The position numbers and the translations under genes were made by a program. From contig URXI01000060.1 in NCBI GenBank assembly GCA_900551775.1, positions 1-16,985 on the forward strand: a stretch of 16,985 bases of DNA, read 5' to 3'. This document shows positions 6,795 to 13,725 of this stretch, piece after piece. The DNA comes from an uncultured Eubacterium sp. (GTDB lineage: Bacteria > Bacillota > Clostridia > Peptostreptococcales > Anaerovoracaceae). The number at the start of each line of letters is the position of its first letter. Position 1 is the stretch's first letter. The notes below the pieces were generated by a model, which was not told the DNA's origin, searched no databases, and worked only from the letters and a program-made list of their open reading frames with translations.

Positions 6795-8180
6795 ATGCAG
6801 GTAGAAAGAAAACACGAGCAATGGAAAGCGATCACCGAGTCTGATTTTGTTACCCTCTTCATCAAAACCTGGTTTACATTCATTGCTGTTTTAAGAGAAT
6901 TGAATCCCAATGTTGATGTTTTTACCGAAGATGGTATGCCCCGAGGTGACAAACCCTTCTTAAATGCTTACAAAGAAGGCATTATGTCTTTTGTACAAAA
7001 GAACATCAATACAGATGATTTTGCTCAAAAACTCTTTTCGATGTACCCCACCAGTATGCGAAAGGTGATGGATGTATTTCCTCAATATTTCTTTCAAACC
7101 TTCTTTCAAATCAATCGCGAATTCTCCTATGAGGAGAAAACGATTGATGTAGATAAGGATGGCAATCTGAAGGAAAGATATCAAGCAAACCTACATATTG
7201 TAGACAAGCAGATTCTCAAACTCTACTTGGGTATATCCGGTCAGTTTCGTACAACAAAGTATAACGAAAGCATCAAAAAAGAGATTGATTTACGACCGAT
7301 CATCCGAAGAATCGTAGAGAAACACCGCTATCAAAATCTGGTTATTAATGAGATCGGTTTTTTACATGACTTTTATGATGCTGTGATGAGTGAGATCGAG
7401 AATCTCCTTCGGGATTACATTGAAATAACCCTTCCGAAGAAAAATTTCAATCAAACCGTAACCGAAAAAATCACAAATGCCTGTATGCGATTGGCTACAA
7501 CACTTCGACTTAGATTTGAGTACAATTACAGGTATCCACATGAAGCAGATCCACTTAGGGCATCGAACTCTTATGCTATCATTCACCAGGTTCCATTTAA
7601 CGGCTTCGGGCGTATGGAACGGGAAAACATCTATGCAATACACAGAGGTGAATATGCTCCACTAATTGCAACAAAGGGAGTAGAGTGGTTTGCTGACTAT
7701 GTTTATGCTTTGAGAAATGCTTTGTTCCATGAAATTATCAGTCCGCTGGATGAAGAGTGGCAGGCAATTTTCAAATCTGCGTATTTGGTCTTAAAGCAGG
7801 TTTCTGATATTTGCATTTCTTGCATTTCTCAGATAGAGGAATTCCCTCAGACACAAGAAAATGCTGTTTTTGAATATGCAGAGAACCATAAAGCAGAATG
7901 CTTTGATCCTTTAGCAGATCATGTAGAACTTCTTGATTTCCCCAAGATGAAACTCTCTGATTGGAAAATAGAAAAAGGAAAGATCACGCTTAAGGGATGG
8001 TTTTCTGCAACACTCAAGCTTCAGCATGGAGATGCGGAAGCGGTAGAAAATGGGACGGGCTCGATAACTACTGAAGACAAGGGGTTCGATTTTTCCATTA
8101 CGCTTGGTGATGATTTCAAAATCGCAAAAGACGGAGAGACAAAAAAAGAGCTAATCGAAATCAGGCTCCAAGGGACTTAA
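6795..8180 (+). CDS. Unknown protein with a HEPN-like RNALFH motif, fourth gene of the R-M operon
   Basis: A 461-residue protein I cannot assign to a named family. Visible parts: a helical N-terminal half with many aromatic residues (FPQYFFQTFF near 95-104); a central helical region; YVYALRNALFHEIISPLDEEW (303-322) with R307-N-A-L-F-H312; and a C-terminal beta-rich segment (DWKIEKGKITLKGWF onward). R-N-x3-H followed by a long amphipathic helix is the RX4-6H signature of HEPN ribonucleases. It starts five bases after the hsdS stop, with AAGGTGG as ribosome site, so it is co-expressed with the R-M genes. PrrC and RloC are precedents for HEPN-type tRNA nucleases linked to restriction systems. 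I infer an RNase effector or guard, but a structural accessory subunit is equally possible. Confidence 0.5.
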   Translation: MQVERKHEQWKAITESDFVTLFIKTWFTFIAVLRELNPNVDVFTEDGMPRGDKPFLNAYKEGIMSFVQKNINTDDFAQKLFSMYPTSMRKVMDVFPQYFFQTFFQINREFSYEEKTIDVDKDGNLKERYQANLHIVDKQILKLYLGISGQFRTTKYNESIKKEIDLRPIIRRIVEKHRYQNLVINEIGFLHDFYDAVMSEIENLLRDYIEITLPKKNFNQTVTEKITNACMRLATTLRLRFEYNYRYPHEADPLRASNSYAIIHQVPFNGFGRMERENIYAIHRGEYAPLIATKGVEWFADYVYALRNALFHEIISPLDEEWQAIFKSAYLVLKQVSDICISCISQIEEFPQTQENAVFEYAENHKAECFDPLADHVELLDFPKMKLSDWKIEKGKITLKGWFSATLKLQHGDAEAVENGTGSITTEDKGFDFSITLGDDFKIAKDGETKKELIEIRLQGT

Positions 8181-8231
8181 CATTCGTTTTGGGCTAATAA
8201 AAGAGAAGACTCAAAACCACAAACATATAAT

Positions 8232-8270
8232 ATAGAGCGTTCTGTTTTCAATCAGAACAGAACGCTCTAT
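8232..8270. terminator. Bidirectional terminator between convergent defence operons
   Basis: ATAGAGCGTTCTGTT (8232-8246) and AACAGAACGCTCTAT (8256-8270) form a perfect 15-bp stem with a nine-base loop. It is A-rich on the left and T-rich on the right. It lies between the plus-strand operon ending at 8180 and the minus-strand operon ending at 8352. Confidence 0.85.
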
Positions 8271-8351
8271 TATTGTTACTACAATCATCTATTGAATTTA
8301 CTGACAGGCTTTCGAGATAGTGTTATCACGCAAATATTTTGTAATACTTTG

Positions 8352-9386
8352 TTATGCTTCTACAAGAAACCGTTTTTCAGCCTCTATTAGCTTCTGAAAA
8401 TACTCATGTGGATTATCTCCAAAATCTGGCTTAACTCTCTCAGTCATAATCATTCCGATTTCATCAATGATCTGATTGTATTCTTTCTTGGAGAACACTT
8501 CGAAAAGTAAACCATTTACTCCATGCGGACCGTTTGTGTTGATAAAGATCCGTTTCAACAAAACATCGTTGGTTGCGAACAAGACTTCTTCAGCGTATTC
8601 ATCCGTATTGGAGTACAAGGTACTCCAATTGGTCAAATAAGCAATATCCCAAGCCTGATTCTCACAACCAGCAATAATTTTCGTCATGTCGTTATTCTTG
8701 GCATGCTTGGGGGCCTTTATATTCTCTTGCTCCGTAAACAGCATGATGGCATATACCAGAAGGTATTCGCTGATCAACAAATGGTCACACATCCATTTGA
8801 AAAAATCCAACACCTTATCCGCTGGCTTCATCGTTTCATTACGATACAGTCGAACAGCATGAAGGAGAGAAGCCACAGCCATGTCATAATGATCGCCACT
8901 ATCAGCGTAATTCACGGTGATGTTTTGTGCGGGTTTCATAGAAAACTGAACTGGTGGTACTTCTATTAATTGTCCTTCGGCGATCCGTAACCACACTTGT
9001 CCAGGATATGCATCGAACGCCTCTTTGAATCTTTGCAGTTCGACCAATCCTACTTCTTGAGAATGCATTTGGGAAGCTCGTTCCCTTACTGCCATTCCCG
9101 CACTTATGGCAACACCGTTCATTTCTGCCCAAGTCATGATCAAACCAATCAAGCGAACTTCCGTACTGTTCTTTAGAGATCCTTTTTCGCAAAACTTCAG
9201 AAGACTGCTCAAAATGTTTCTATCCAAAGCCAAAATGAATGGCTTTTTTCTTTTCGATGCAAAAAACTTAGTGTAGTCGATATGCCCTGCTGGTGCAATG
9301 GTAGGGTGGAAAATGATCTGCTGCTGTTGAACACTCTCAATGACAAAGTTCGTATCTTCATCATCCATTATGAGGAAGCTGTTCAC
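8352..9386 (-). CDS. PIN-like nuclease candidate
   Basis: A 344-residue protein (from the GTG start) with no obvious named family. Spaced acidic residues recall a PIN nuclease. ILALDRNILSSLL carries an Asp after a hydrophobic strand, about residue 55. QAWDIAYLTNW carries an Asp near 247. EEVLFATNDVLLKRI carries the T-N-D typical of the last PIN acidic position, near 274. An Asp/Glu-rich middle (YADSGDHYDMAVASLL) may add to the site. PIN domains are metal-dependent ribonucleases, often toxins. I chose GTG 9386 because GGGAGG ends eight bases upstream; a GTG at 9395 lies on top of that site. It is the last gene of the AbiEi-DUF262 operon, 68 bases after the DUF262 gene. The family call is inference from motif spacing; the operon position is clear. 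Confidence 0.5.
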   Translation of the reverse strand: MNSFLIMDDEDTNFVIESVQQQQIIFHPTIAPAGHIDYTKFFASKRKKPFILALDRNILSSLLKFCEKGSLKNSTEVRLIGLIMTWAEMNGVAISAGMAVRERASQMHSQEVGLVELQRFKEAFDAYPGQVWLRIAEGQLIEVPPVQFSMKPAQNITVNYADSGDHYDMAVASLLHAVRLYRNETMKPADKVLDFFKWMCDHLLISEYLLVYAIMLFTEQENIKAPKHAKNNDMTKIIAGCENQAWDIAYLTNWSTLYSNTDEYAEEVLFATNDVLLKRIFINTNGPHGVNGLLFEVFSKKEYNQIIDEIGMIMTERVKPDFGDNPHEYFQKLIEAEKRFLVEA

Positions 9387-9454
9387 TCGGTACACCTCCC
9401 AATGCGATTAACCGTATTGTTTCATTCTCGCTTACCTAAGCTCTGCAGCGATTC

Positions 9455-11251
9455 TTACAGGCCGAAATAGTAATCCCGAATCTTCTTTGCCATCAGTACC
9501 CGACGTTTCTCAAGGAATGTGTCGTAATCAGCGATACTCATTTCTTCAAAACCATCAGGAATGCAGTTCTGTTCCAGGTTGGCACGCAGTTCGCTCAGAT
9601 CAACAATCCCGCCATAAACAGGTGCCTTGGTCTGGCATTGTTCGTATACCTTCTTCATGTATACAGAGGGAGCTGCGTCGCTGATCTTCACATTAATTTC
9701 CTGCTGCAAGAAAACATAATTGGCGATCTGGTTGTACTGCGCCTGTGGCACGCCATGATCGGTAAGATACTTTTTCGGGAACAAGTGATGGATGTCCCCT
9801 CTGTTTTCAAGCATGGCTTCAACATCCACCTGCACAGAAAGGAAGCCTTTGTCGTGGTTCTTAACCTGAGCAATCAGGAACATGTTGAAGTAAGGACTGC
9901 TCGCCACAGAGGTATTCAAACGCTGAACCAGGTTGACATTCCAGAACGCATCAGACAATTCGCCAGCTTCGGTGATCTTCAGGAACTCCATTGGATCATC
10001 ATACGCAGCGAATCTCTTGATGTCATAATCAAACGAGGATTCGGGAGAACCGGAGTAGCGACCGGTCAGAATTGTCAGCGCCAGCCACCGGCGCACAACT
10101 TGTTCAATTTTGTTGCTGTCCACTTTCCGCTCTCGCAGTGCAAGGTAAAGAGCATAACCGAAGTTCAGCACATTCTGAGAACGAATCAGAGACTTCCGCA
10201 CAATACCTGTTGAGCGGACAATCATCAGATACCGCTCATAATTGGTTTGGTTGACAGCCTGAAGGACAGCCTCATGGAGTTGCTGAAAAGATTCTTCTTC
10301 AATCTCCGTTCTAAATTCTCGTGTTTCAAAGTCACGGCCGGAGAGAAGGCTTACCAGATCTGCAAGGCGACCTCTCTTGAACTTATAGGTAAAGGCTACA
10401 CGGAGGATATCCGTATAGGATGTCTTGTAAATTGGGTTATTCTTTGCTGCCGCCCATTTGATTGCATCAAACTCCGGAAGCGCCGCAAAGGCATGATCAT
10501 TATTCTTGATCTCCTTCAGATCTTCGGGTGATTCCAAGAGATGGCAGAAATAGTCGATTGTCTTACGGGTGATGTTGCCACCATAAGTTTCGTTGGAAGA
10601 GATCTTTGACATTGCAAAGTCGGCCTGAGACAGAACCACGCCTTTGGAATTGATACGGATGAAGATCTCCGTAACACTATCAATATCAAGATCCTCTGCC
10701 AGTGTGATCACACCAAGGCTGTTGTTCTGAATAGCCCTCAGACGATTGATAATGGTGTTTACCTGAGGCATTTGATCCTGGATCTCGTTCTTTTGGCAAT
10801 ACTCCATGACAAAAGAGAAGGTATCAAATGCCGGTTCCAATACCGGGGCAATATCAGGAATCCATTTGGGACTTTTCAGGATGGCGTTGTTGGCAACTTC
10901 AAACTTCTCTTCAAGAGGATTGAAAGCAATAGAGATTCTTCTCCATTTATAGTGATCGTCAAGAACCTCTTGTCCAACAATAGCAGCTGCCATAGCCGTC
11001 ATTCGTTGCTGACCATCAATGAGCACCTTTTTGCCTGTGGCTTTCGTTCCATCTTTCAATTTGACATCAGGATTCTGCCAGACAATGATGTATCCTACAG
11101 GGAATCCCTTGTAGAGGGAGTCAACCAAATCACGAACCTTGGAACTGTCCCAAACAAAAGGACGCTGCATTTCAGGAATGGCAATATTGCCAGACTTGAT
11201 GCTGGAAAGAAGCGTTTCTACTGTATAGTTATTTACATCATAGCGTGCCAT
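9455..11251 (-). CDS. DUF262 protein with C-terminal HNH-like (DUF1524-type) domain
   Basis: A 598-residue protein of the GmrSD/SspE-like class. N-terminal DUF262: IPEMQRPFVW (25-34), VLIDGQQRMTA (76-86) and FIRINSKGVVLS (197-208). These belong to a ParB/sulfiredoxin-like domain thought to use NTP hydrolysis to license nuclease action. C-terminal DUF1524-like region: DIHHLFPKKYL (486-496), then NYVFLQQEIN (511-520), giving the spaced His...Asn...Asn of an HNH nuclease. Family members cut DNA with modified bases (GmrSD) or phosphorothioate (SspE). Here the ligand is unknown. ATG 11251 is preceded by AAAGGAG at proper spacing; ATG 11287 has none. It lies 54 bases behind the AbiEi-like gene and ahead of the PIN-like gene, so all three form one transcript. 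Confidence 0.85.
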   Translation of the reverse strand: MARYDVNNYTVETLLSSIKSGNIAIPEMQRPFVWDSSKVRDLVDSLYKGFPVGYIIVWQNPDVKLKDGTKATGKKVLIDGQQRMTAMAAAIVGQEVLDDHYKWRRISIAFNPLEEKFEVANNAILKSPKWIPDIAPVLEPAFDTFSFVMEYCQKNEIQDQMPQVNTIINRLRAIQNNSLGVITLAEDLDIDSVTEIFIRINSKGVVLSQADFAMSKISSNETYGGNITRKTIDYFCHLLESPEDLKEIKNNDHAFAALPEFDAIKWAAAKNNPIYKTSYTDILRVAFTYKFKRGRLADLVSLLSGRDFETREFRTEIEEESFQQLHEAVLQAVNQTNYERYLMIVRSTGIVRKSLIRSQNVLNFGYALYLALRERKVDSNKIEQVVRRWLALTILTGRYSGSPESSFDYDIKRFAAYDDPMEFLKITEAGELSDAFWNVNLVQRLNTSVASSPYFNMFLIAQVKNHDKGFLSVQVDVEAMLENRGDIHHLFPKKYLTDHGVPQAQYNQIANYVFLQQEINVKISDAAPSVYMKKVYEQCQTKAPVYGGIVDLSELRANLEQNCIPDGFEEMSIADYDTFLEKRRVLMAKKIRDYYFGL

Positions 11252-11305
11252 ATCTTTTTCTCCTTTTGCATTTCCAATGCTATCCAAACAACCTATCTAT
11301 CTGAT

Positions 11306-11905
11306 TTATAGCCAAAATCCGATTAAGCTTTTTACAAGCGATTGCACTCTCAGCGCAGAGGCATAAGCCAACAGGTTTGGTATGTTCTTCCCCGCATCTG
11401 CAATATAGCTCTGAATCGCTTTATTGAATATCTCCCGATCCATCTTATTGCGGTATCTCAGGCAGTCGCAGATCAGCCGATCCTTATCATAAATACGAAC
11501 CTGATGTCCATCCATCTCGACGGTGCTCAATCCCAATTCATGAATACCCGGGTCAAAATAATAAGGTTTCACAAAAGGATAATCGATCTTGAAACGCGAA
11601 CGTCCTGAATACTTATTGACCGCCAAATGCCATTCACAAGGAGTGCGGTCGCTGTAGCCGTAGTGGCGAAGCGCAGTGTCCATACACAAGATAGCGTCAG
11701 GGAATAGACGGATTACAATGCCGACTTCACTGAAATCGTCATGATCCACCCAGCGATAATACCCATAGCGAATCTTTTCTACATAGCCTTGTTCAATCAG
11801 TTTCTGCAGCTGGCGATAAAAGATTTTGGCCTCCTGCAGATGTTTTGACTGAACCATACCGCCGTGTTCATCAAAGACTTTCTTGCATTTTTCGATATTC
11901 ATCAT
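11306..11905 (-). CDS. AbiEi-family antitoxin/transcriptional regulator
   Basis: A 199-residue protein with an N-terminal winged HTH (residues 1-52; KLIEQGYVEKIRYGYYRW is the wing) and an AbiEi body (CMDTALRHYGYSDRTP at 74-89, IYDKDRLICDCLRYRNKMD at 138-156). AbiEi proteins are autorepressors of type IV toxin-antitoxin operons. They normally pair with the nucleotidyltransferase toxin AbiEii. No AbiEii follows here. Instead the operon continues with the DUF262 and PIN-like genes, so it may have been recruited as the regulator of a different effector. ATG 11905 (or 11902) follows AAAGG; a GTG at 11920 would lie inside the operator repeat. Two 35-bp repeats flank its promoter. Confidence 0.8.
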   Translation of the reverse strand: MMNIEKCKKVFDEHGGMVQSKHLQEAKIFYRQLQKLIEQGYVEKIRYGYYRWVDHDDFSEVGIVIRLFPDAILCMDTALRHYGYSDRTPCEWHLAVNKYSGRSRFKIDYPFVKPYYFDPGIHELGLSTVEMDGHQVRIYDKDRLICDCLRYRNKMDREIFNKAIQSYIADAGKNIPNLLAYASALRVQSLVKSLIGFWL

Positions 11906-11917
11906 AACAGACCTTTG

Positions 11918-11952
11918 CACTACTTTTTACATAATTGGTTTTACAAGCAGAC
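11918..11952. repeat. Operator repeat A of the AbiEi operon
   Basis: A 35-bp copy that starts CACTACTTTTTACAT and ends ACAAGCAGAC. It matches repeat B (11998-12032) at 28 of 35 positions, counted by eye, in the same orientation and 80 bp away. It lies downstream of the expected transcription start, in the leader of the AbiEi-like gene. A protein bound here would block elongation. Confidence 0.7.
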
Positions 11953-11968
11953 GAATCTATGCACTTTT

Positions 11969-11997
11969 ATTATAGGCTGAAGCCAAACTTCTGTCAA
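11969..11997 (-). promoter_or_regulatory. Consensus promoter of the AbiEi-DUF262-PIN operon
   Basis: Read on the minus strand: TTGACA (11997-11992), a 17-base spacer and TATAAT (11974-11969). Both hexamers and the spacing match the consensus exactly. A promoter this strong in front of possibly toxic genes implies tight repression, which the flanking repeats can provide. Confidence 0.9.
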
Positions 11998-12041
11998 CAC
12001 AACTTTTTACATTTTCGCATTGACAAGCAGACAAAGTTGTG
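11998..12041. promoter_or_regulatory. Operator repeat B within a larger inverted repeat
   Basis: Repeat B (11998-12032) starts CACAACTTTTTACAT, ends ACAAGCAGAC and abuts the -35 box. It is also framed by a 9-bp inverted repeat, CACAACTTT (11998-12006) and AAAGTTGTG (12033-12041). With copy A it brackets the promoter. AbiEi proteins are known to bind paired repeats in their own promoter, so this is the expected binding site. The assignment is inference. Confidence 0.65.
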
Positions 12042-12241
12042 CGGTTTGTGCTTTCGCATATTCCCATACATAACACAATAGATTTATTGCAGAATTCTCG
12101 TTATAATGAAGACAGATACCCGCAAAAACGAACTTTTCTGTATTTTTTCAAAAATTTTTTGAAAAGTTGGAAAAAAACGCACACTCTCGTGCCCTCTATT
12201 ATAGAGAGGGATACAAAATATCACAAATCGAGGTGAATGGC
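12042..12241 (+). promoter_or_regulatory. AT-rich leader of the sigma-like gene
   Basis: About 200 bases without a gene. TATAAT at 12102-12107 is a possible -10 box, but no good -35 lies 16-18 bases before it. A hairpin cluster follows at 12131-12168. Further down, CTCTAT-T-ATAGAG makes a small palindrome around 12195-12207. The ribosome site GAGGTG precedes ATG 12242 by seven bases. I see no small protein gene here; the open frames are incidental. Confidence 0.4.
12131..12168. repeat. Overlapping alternative hairpins
   Basis: TTTTCAAAAA (12145-12154) is an exact inverted match to TTTTTGAAAA (12156-12165). AACTTTTC (12131-12138) also matches GAAAAGTT (12161-12168). Both use the same GAAAA segment, so the two pairings exclude each other. 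This could be an attenuator-like switch or simply an AT-rich protein-binding site. Confidence 0.4.
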
Positions 12242-13189
12242 ATGAAAGCCTATGAATCCCGTAATTTGTATATCGTAACACCAAAAGGCACACGGAAAAT
12301 TCCATACGACCACAACTTGATTTGGCTACCGTTGTTTTATGCGATTCCAGAAGAGCTCTTGGAAAAGCGCTCAATTTATTTGAAGATTCCCAGAAACATC
12401 CACCAGTTGATGGACTCCCCGGAACATATGGCGCTGATTGAGAAAGAGGCTTTCCTGGAATTTGTCTGGGATTGCTATGCTTGGGCCGTGTGGCAGGCAT
12501 TTCGGGTGCCAAAGAACGACGGGACGTACCAAAGCATCCCAGGGACTTGGGACAACTACTCCGGTGATTTCCCACTATGGCGATGGTCATATAAAGTCGT
12601 TGTTCATATCCGTGCAAAGTTTGAAACCGAACTGGAACTGGGCATGGAGAGACTGATCAGGTTAAAGAAGTGGGTAGAAGTACCTACGCTTTCGTTTCAG
12701 CAATTCATAAATATGGTCGGCAACCTGACGGACATGATCGTCGCGGAAGAAAACTGGCAGCCGATGATTGACGAAATATGGAAGAATCGTCAGATCGAAG
12801 ATTACGACGGAAGCAGCACCCACAGCCGGGACTTCATGCGTTCCTGGACGCATAGCCGCACCGCCAAGCACATCTCCATTGAGGAGTTGATGAAAACCGG
12901 CGAAAAGGTGGACGGTGACGTACTCTTTGAAATTGAGGATCCCCGCAGTCAGTTCGAGGAAAAGGTTGTCGGCGAAATGCAGATGGAGCAATTCAAGGCC
13001 GGGCTGACCGAACGCGATAAGATCATTTTGCAGATGCGCGCTGAAAAGTATACCTTGCAGGAGATTGCTGATAAAGTCGGCTACCAAACACCCAGTGCCG
13101 TGAAAAAGCGTCTTGAGCAGATCACAGGAAGCTACGAAAACTTCATTCAGGAAGAGTACAGCACATTCCTGGATGAACACACCAAATGA
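12242..13189 (+). CDS. Sigma-70 region-4-like regulatory protein of the element
   Basis: A 315-residue protein. The C-terminal part (about residues 254-294) is a sigma-70 region 4 type helix-turn-helix: LTERDKIILQMRAEKYTLQEIADKVGYQTPSAVKKRL. The N-terminal 250 residues are rich in Trp, Tyr and charged residues, contain no recognisable sigma region 2, and are of unknown role. Similar sigma-like regulators stand at the head of mobilization modules in Clostridia elements and probably activate or silence them. ATG 12242 is chosen because GAGGTG lies seven bases upstream; an upstream TTG extension of 25 residues has no ribosome site. It is transcribed divergently from the AbiEi operon and closed by a terminator. 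Confidence 0.65.
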   Translation: MKAYESRNLYIVTPKGTRKIPYDHNLIWLPLFYAIPEELLEKRSIYLKIPRNIHQLMDSPEHMALIEKEAFLEFVWDCYAWAVWQAFRVPKNDGTYQSIPGTWDNYSGDFPLWRWSYKVVVHIRAKFETELELGMERLIRLKKWVEVPTLSFQQFINMVGNLTDMIVAEENWQPMIDEIWKNRQIEDYDGSSTHSRDFMRSWTHSRTAKHISIEELMKTGEKVDGDVLFEIEDPRSQFEEKVVGEMQMEQFKAGLTERDKIILQMRAEKYTLQEIADKVGYQTPSAVKKRLEQITGSYENFIQEEYSTFLDEHTK

Positions 13190-13192
13190 ACC

Positions 13193-13222
13193 GCAGTCAC
13201 GAAATATCGTGGCTGCTTTTTT
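13193..13222 (+). terminator. Terminator behind the sigma-like gene
   Basis: GCAGTCACGA (13193-13202) pairs with TCGTGGCTGC (13207-13216), with one G-T pair and a four-base loop, followed by six T. It starts four bases after the stop codon. Confidence 0.85.
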
Positions 13223-13242
13223 GAGCTCAGAAAGGAGCATTT

Positions 13243-13452
13243 ATGAAGAGAGAACCCTTTGAAAATATGCCCGATGTGATGGACGTGAAGCAGATCGCTC
13301 AGACGCTGCACCTGTCCCGGGCCGGAGCATACAACCTGATGAACAACCCGTCTTTCCCCACGCTGCTCATCGGCGGACGCAAACTGGTGATGAAGCAGGA
13401 CTTGATCACATGGCTGAAAAGCCGGACGCAAACCGCTGCAAAGGAGGGCTAA
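13243..13452 (+). CDS. Excisionase-like small helix-turn-helix protein
   Basis: A 69-residue basic protein with a MerR/excisionase-type HTH: DVMDVKQIAQTLHLSRAGAY then NNPSFPTLLIGGRKLVMKQD and LITWLK. The pattern 'I-Q-L-S-x-x-x-Y-x-L-M' followed by a short wing with GGR is typical of element-encoded Xis/AlpA-like proteins. They bend DNA at recombination sites or act as regulators. GAAAGGAG lies at good spacing before ATG 13243. It stands between two terminators, so it is probably expressed on its own. No integrase is near enough to prove an excisionase role; plasmid-copy or oriT regulation are alternatives. Confidence 0.75.
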   Translation: MKREPFENMPDVMDVKQIAQTLHLSRAGAYNLMNNPSFPTLLIGGRKLVMKQDLITWLKSRTQTAAKEG

Positions 13453-13492
13453 CTATAATACCTTTGCACCACAATCGAACACGAATGAAGCA

Positions 13493-13525
13493 GACCGTTT
13501 GCTCAACGAGCAGGCGGTCTTTCTT
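13493..13525 (+). terminator. Terminator behind the small HTH gene
   Basis: GACCG (13493-13497) pairs with CGGTC (13515-13519), and TGCTC (13500-13504) with GAGCA (13508-13512), over a three-base loop. TTTCTT follows. It lies about 40 bases after the stop at 13452. Confidence 0.7.
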
Positions 13526-13539
13526 GATTCTGCTGCTAA

Positions 13540-13700
13540 AGACAATGGTCGGGGTAGGCCGACTAACCAGAGCAAGATTCTACCATGGTGCCAAATTTCG
13601 CTGGCGCTGCATTGTCCCTCACGGAATCTTGTTGGGGAGTGCCTTCCCCAAACCCTGCATTATTCCGCAAAGCGGAAGCGATACTGCCCGCGCCGATGCG
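13540..13700. other. Candidate origin of transfer (oriT) region
   Basis: The gap before mobC holds three inverted repeats: GTCGG/CCGAC (13548-13552 and 13559-13563), TTGGGGA/TCCCCAA (13632-13638 and 13645-13651) and TTCCGC/GCGGAA (13663-13668 and 13672-13677). The last two are perfect and only 11 bases apart, separated by ACCCTGCATTA. Origins of transfer of MOBP systems usually lie directly upstream of the mobC-relaxase pair and contain such hairpins next to the nick site. The nick position cannot be told from sequence alone. Small open frames across this stretch show no protein family features. Confidence 0.5.
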
Positions 13701-13725
13701 TATTTTTCAAAGAAGGAGGTGCCCC

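Noticed and set aside
8523..8969. Plus-strand open frame within the PIN-like gene
   Set aside because: Shadow of the minus-strand gene; no ribosome site or recognisable motif.
9638..10213. Plus-strand open frame of about 190 codons over the DUF262 gene
   Set aside because: Antisense to the DUF1524-like and middle regions of the DUF262 protein, whose motifs are clear; nothing supports coding on this strand.
10772..11311. Plus-strand open frame of about 180 codons over the DUF262 N-terminus
   Set aside because: Antisense to the IPEMQRPFVW and DGQQR coding region; no start signal.
12084..12617. Minus-strand open frame across the sigma-like gene start
   Set aside because: Overlaps both the leader hairpins and the sigma-like gene; composition is unlike a protein, and no ribosome site is seen.
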